Under the pieces are notes generated by a model. It was given only the letters and a program-made list of their open reading frames with translations, had not been told where the DNA came from and searched no databases. Source: Brevibacterium sp. S22 (lineage in GTDB: Bacteria > Actinomycetota > Actinomycetes > Actinomycetales > Brevibacteriaceae). Taken from it: a DNA stretch of 64,000 bases. Shown here piece after piece: positions 62,349 to 64,000 of the stretch; within the stretch, counting starts at the first letter, position 1; every line of letters starts with the position of its first letter. The stretch spans positions 1 to 64,000 of the forward strand of contig NZ_RHFG01000003.1 of the NCBI RefSeq assembly GCF_004745485.1, given 5' to 3'. The position numbers and the translations under genes were made by a program.

Positions 62349-63868
62349 CCTGCGTCGATGCCCTTCTTGAGGGTGCGTCCGCGGAAGAAGTCCGGATGGC
62401 GCACCGACTGGATGATCATGATGACCACGCCCAGTGCCAAGACCCCGATGCCGAGGACGAAGACGAGTCCGATGCCGAAGACCGAGGATCCGGATCCGTA
62501 GTCGGGGTCGAGTGAGTCGACCGCTGTGGTGACGAAGATGACCAGCAGGGTCACTCCCCCGATGAGCGGGAACAGGAACCGGAAGAAGAAGGTGCGCGCC
62601 GAGGTGAACAGGCTGCGTCGGAAGTACCAGATGCAGGCCAGGCCGGTGATGCCGTAGTAGAAGCAGACCATGAGTCCCAGAGCGGTGATCGTGTCCCAGA
62701 GTGCGTTCTCCGAGAGCAGACGCATGACGACGTAGAAGATGATCGCCGCTCCCGCCGAGGTGACTGTGGCCACCGACGGTGATTTGTACCGCGGGGAGAC
62801 GCGGCCGTACTTCTCCGGCAGGGCTCCGTAGTGGCCCATCGCCAGGATCGTCCGCGACGGTGAGACCATCGTCGCCTGCAGCGACGACAGCGAGGAGGAG
62901 AGCACGGCGATGGATACGAGCACCGCGAAGGGCCCCATGACCGGGCCGGCGAGTGAAGCGAAGATCGATTCCTGATTCTCCGGGTTGCCCGCGCCGAGTC
63001 CCTCGGTGCCGACTCCGGCGAAGGAGATGACAGCTATCGTGCAGGCGATGTAGATGATGACGATCGCCACGATCGTGAGCATGGCTGCCCGGCCGGGAGT
63101 CTTCTCCGGGTCCTTGGCCTCCTCGTTCATCGTGATCACGGTGTCCCAGCCCCAGAACAGGAAGATGGAGAGTGAGACTGCGGCCGCGACAGTGGAGAAA
63201 TCACCGGCAGACAGCGGGTTGAACCAGTCGAGTGAGACCGGGGTCGGATCATAGGCCGTGCCGTTCGAGGCCTGCACGATTGCGGCGACGACGAACCATC
63301 CCAGGGCCAGCACCTGGAAGGCGACGAGCCAGACCTGCAGCTTCTCGGTGGCTTCGACGCCCCGGTAGGACACCCAAGCCGCGGCAGCGGTGAGAATGAT
63401 CGTGACCGGAATGTTGATCCACAGGACGCGGGTGAGGTCGGCGATCTGCGGGTCGGAGAACATTTGGGACAACAGCAGGAAGAGGAAGTCCACCGCCACG
63501 GCTGCCAGGTTGGACAGCACGAGGACGGTGGCGGCGACGAGACCCCATCCGCCCATCCACCCCAACCAGGGCCCGAATGCTCTGGTCGCCCAGGTGAAGG
63601 TGGTTCCCGAATCCGGCATAGCCGTATTGAGTTCCCGGTAGCCGAAGACGACCAGCAGCATCGGCACGAAGCCGATGAGCAGCACGGCCGGGGTGTGCAC
63701 CCCGACCTCAGAGATCGTCGGGCCCAGTCCCGAGGTCAGCGTATAGGCCGGAGCGATACAGGAGATGCCGATGACGGCTCCCCCGATGGCACCGATCTTG
63801 CCGGCGGAGAGCCCCTTGGCGCTCAGTCCGCTCGAGTTCGTCGACGGCGACGGCTGTGTGCTGCTCAT
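62345..63868 (-). CDS. APC family amino acid/polyamine permease
   Basis: A 507-residue membrane transporter with about 12 helices. IGAIGGAVIGISCIAPAYTL is the helix-1 substrate region, then PDSGTTFTWATRAFGPWLGW, and FWGWDTVITMNEEAKDPEKTPGRAA in the middle. Likely substrate is an amine, because an amine oxidase gene precedes it by 3 bp on the same strand. ATG at 63868. Confidence 0.92.
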   Translation of the reverse strand: MSSTQPSPSTNSSGLSAKGLSAGKIGAIGGAVIGISCIAPAYTLTSGLGPTISEVGVHTPAVLLIGFVPMLLVVFGYRELNTAMPDSGTTFTWATRAFGPWLGWMGGWGLVAATVLVLSNLAAVAVDFLFLLLSQMFSDPQIADLTRVLWINIPVTIILTAAAAWVSYRGVEATEKLQVWLVAFQVLALGWFVVAAIVQASNGTAYDPTPVSLDWFNPLSAGDFSTVAAAVSLSIFLFWGWDTVITMNEEAKDPEKTPGRAAMLTIVAIVIIYIACTIAVISFAGVGTEGLGAGNPENQESIFASLAGPVMGPFAVLVSIAVLSSSLSSLQATMVSPSRTILAMGHYGALPEKYGRVSPRYKSPSVATVTSAGAAIIFYVVMRLLSENALWDTITALGLMVCFYYGITGLACIWYFRRSLFTSARTFFFRFLFPLIGGVTLLVIFVTTAVDSLDPDYGSGSSVFGIGLVFVLGIGVLALGVVIMIIQSVRHPDFFRGRTLKKGIDAG

Positions 63869-63871
63869 GGA

Positions 63872-64000
63872 TCAGGACTTTTCGCCGAGGATCCTCTCGG
63901 CGGTCGCGGTGCCGATGCGCACTGCTCCGTCGACGTGCTGGTAGCCCTCGGCGGCGATATCGGAGCTGGCGAAGTGGATGGGCCCGACCGGGTCGTTCTG
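63872..64000 (-). CDS. Flavin amine oxidase, C-terminal 42 residues (cut by window end)
   Basis: The frame from the window edge reads QNDPVGPIHFASSDIAAEGY, then QHVDGAVRIGTATAERILG and a short tail. GPIHFA...GY..GAV.SG is the C-terminal FAD-binding motif of monoamine/putrescine oxidases. The rest of the gene lies outside the window. Three bp before the APC permease, so the pair probably imports and oxidises an amine. Confidence 0.78.
   Translation of the reverse strand, partial: QNDPVGPIHFASSDIAAEGYQHVDGAVRIGTATAERILGEKS

Noticed and set aside
1..64000. tRNA, rRNA or CRISPR loci
   Set aside because: No cloverleaf-like sequence with a T-loop GTTCGAATC core, no rRNA segment and no regularly spaced repeats were seen by eye. 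A tRNA scan would be decisive.

Overview
This is a high-GC actinobacterial chromosome segment. The gene order closely follows the Mycobacterium tuberculosis Rv2182c-Rv2222c neighbourhood: PlsC acyltransferase, DEDD exonuclease, trpD, ctaE-qcrCAB, ctaCDF, erpA, DUF3043, pepA, E2, lipB-lipA, DUF4191, RDD, glnA, glnE, glnA2. A mycothione reductase, a mycothiol-type DinB-fold protein and a bcc-aa3 respiratory branch fit this. Details such as GTG-started leaderless genes and protein style suggest Micrococcales, most likely Brevibacterium. The genus is my inference, not proven by the sequence.

Layout. 1-160: the end of an IS3-type element abutting half of a palindromic repeat. 205-9346: nitrogen metabolism (ald, glnA2-glnE, glnA) with mycothione reductase (mtr) inside. 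9490-19063: RDD protein, DUF4191, lipB-lipA, a putative pseudokinase membrane protein, the E2 and E3 subunits of 2-oxoacid dehydrogenases, and pepA. LipB and LipA make the lipoyl cofactor that the E2 carries. 19185-23417: pyrD, DUF3043, an M20 dipeptidase, erpA, aat. 23528-32815: cytochrome aa3 oxidase (ctaCDF) and, in the opposite orientation, ctaE-qcrCAB. The two halves are separated by about 2 kb of non-coding accessory DNA containing a complete 997-bp IS5-family element. 33031-38936: trpD, a DEDD/GIY-YIG fusion nuclease, a small membrane protein, a hydrolase, an acyltransferase, and a MerR regulator resembling Rv1830. 39133-48802: a ParA-like ATPase, pyruvate carboxylase, peptide deformylase, a 3-hydroxyacyl-CoA dehydrogenase, an aspartate aminotransferase, a methyltransferase, an Hsp20 gene with an HspR (HAIR) operator, and an AEC carrier.

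48937-64000 is more accessory. It holds a ferritin and a four-gene operon (DUF5058 membrane protein, second membrane protein, M20D amidohydrolase, amidase) that looks like an uptake-and-hydrolysis pathway for an amide or amino-acid conjugate. It continues with small hotdog and DUF1801 proteins, a decayed duplicate of the hotdog gene, a NylB-like serine hydrolase divergent from a TetR regulator, a resuscitation-promoting factor with a phased-repeat promoter, a UvrA-like ABC ATPase, a VOC protein, and an AraC/APC-permease/amine-oxidase cluster cut by the window end.

Two regulatory habits stand out. At least five genes have a -10 hexamer 6-7 nt before a GTG start and so are probably leaderless. 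Most convergent gene pairs share one long, perfect hairpin of 13-22 bp without a U-tract, and one of these is a 76-bp perfect palindrome. I saw no tRNA, rRNA, CRISPR array or recognisable riboswitch.
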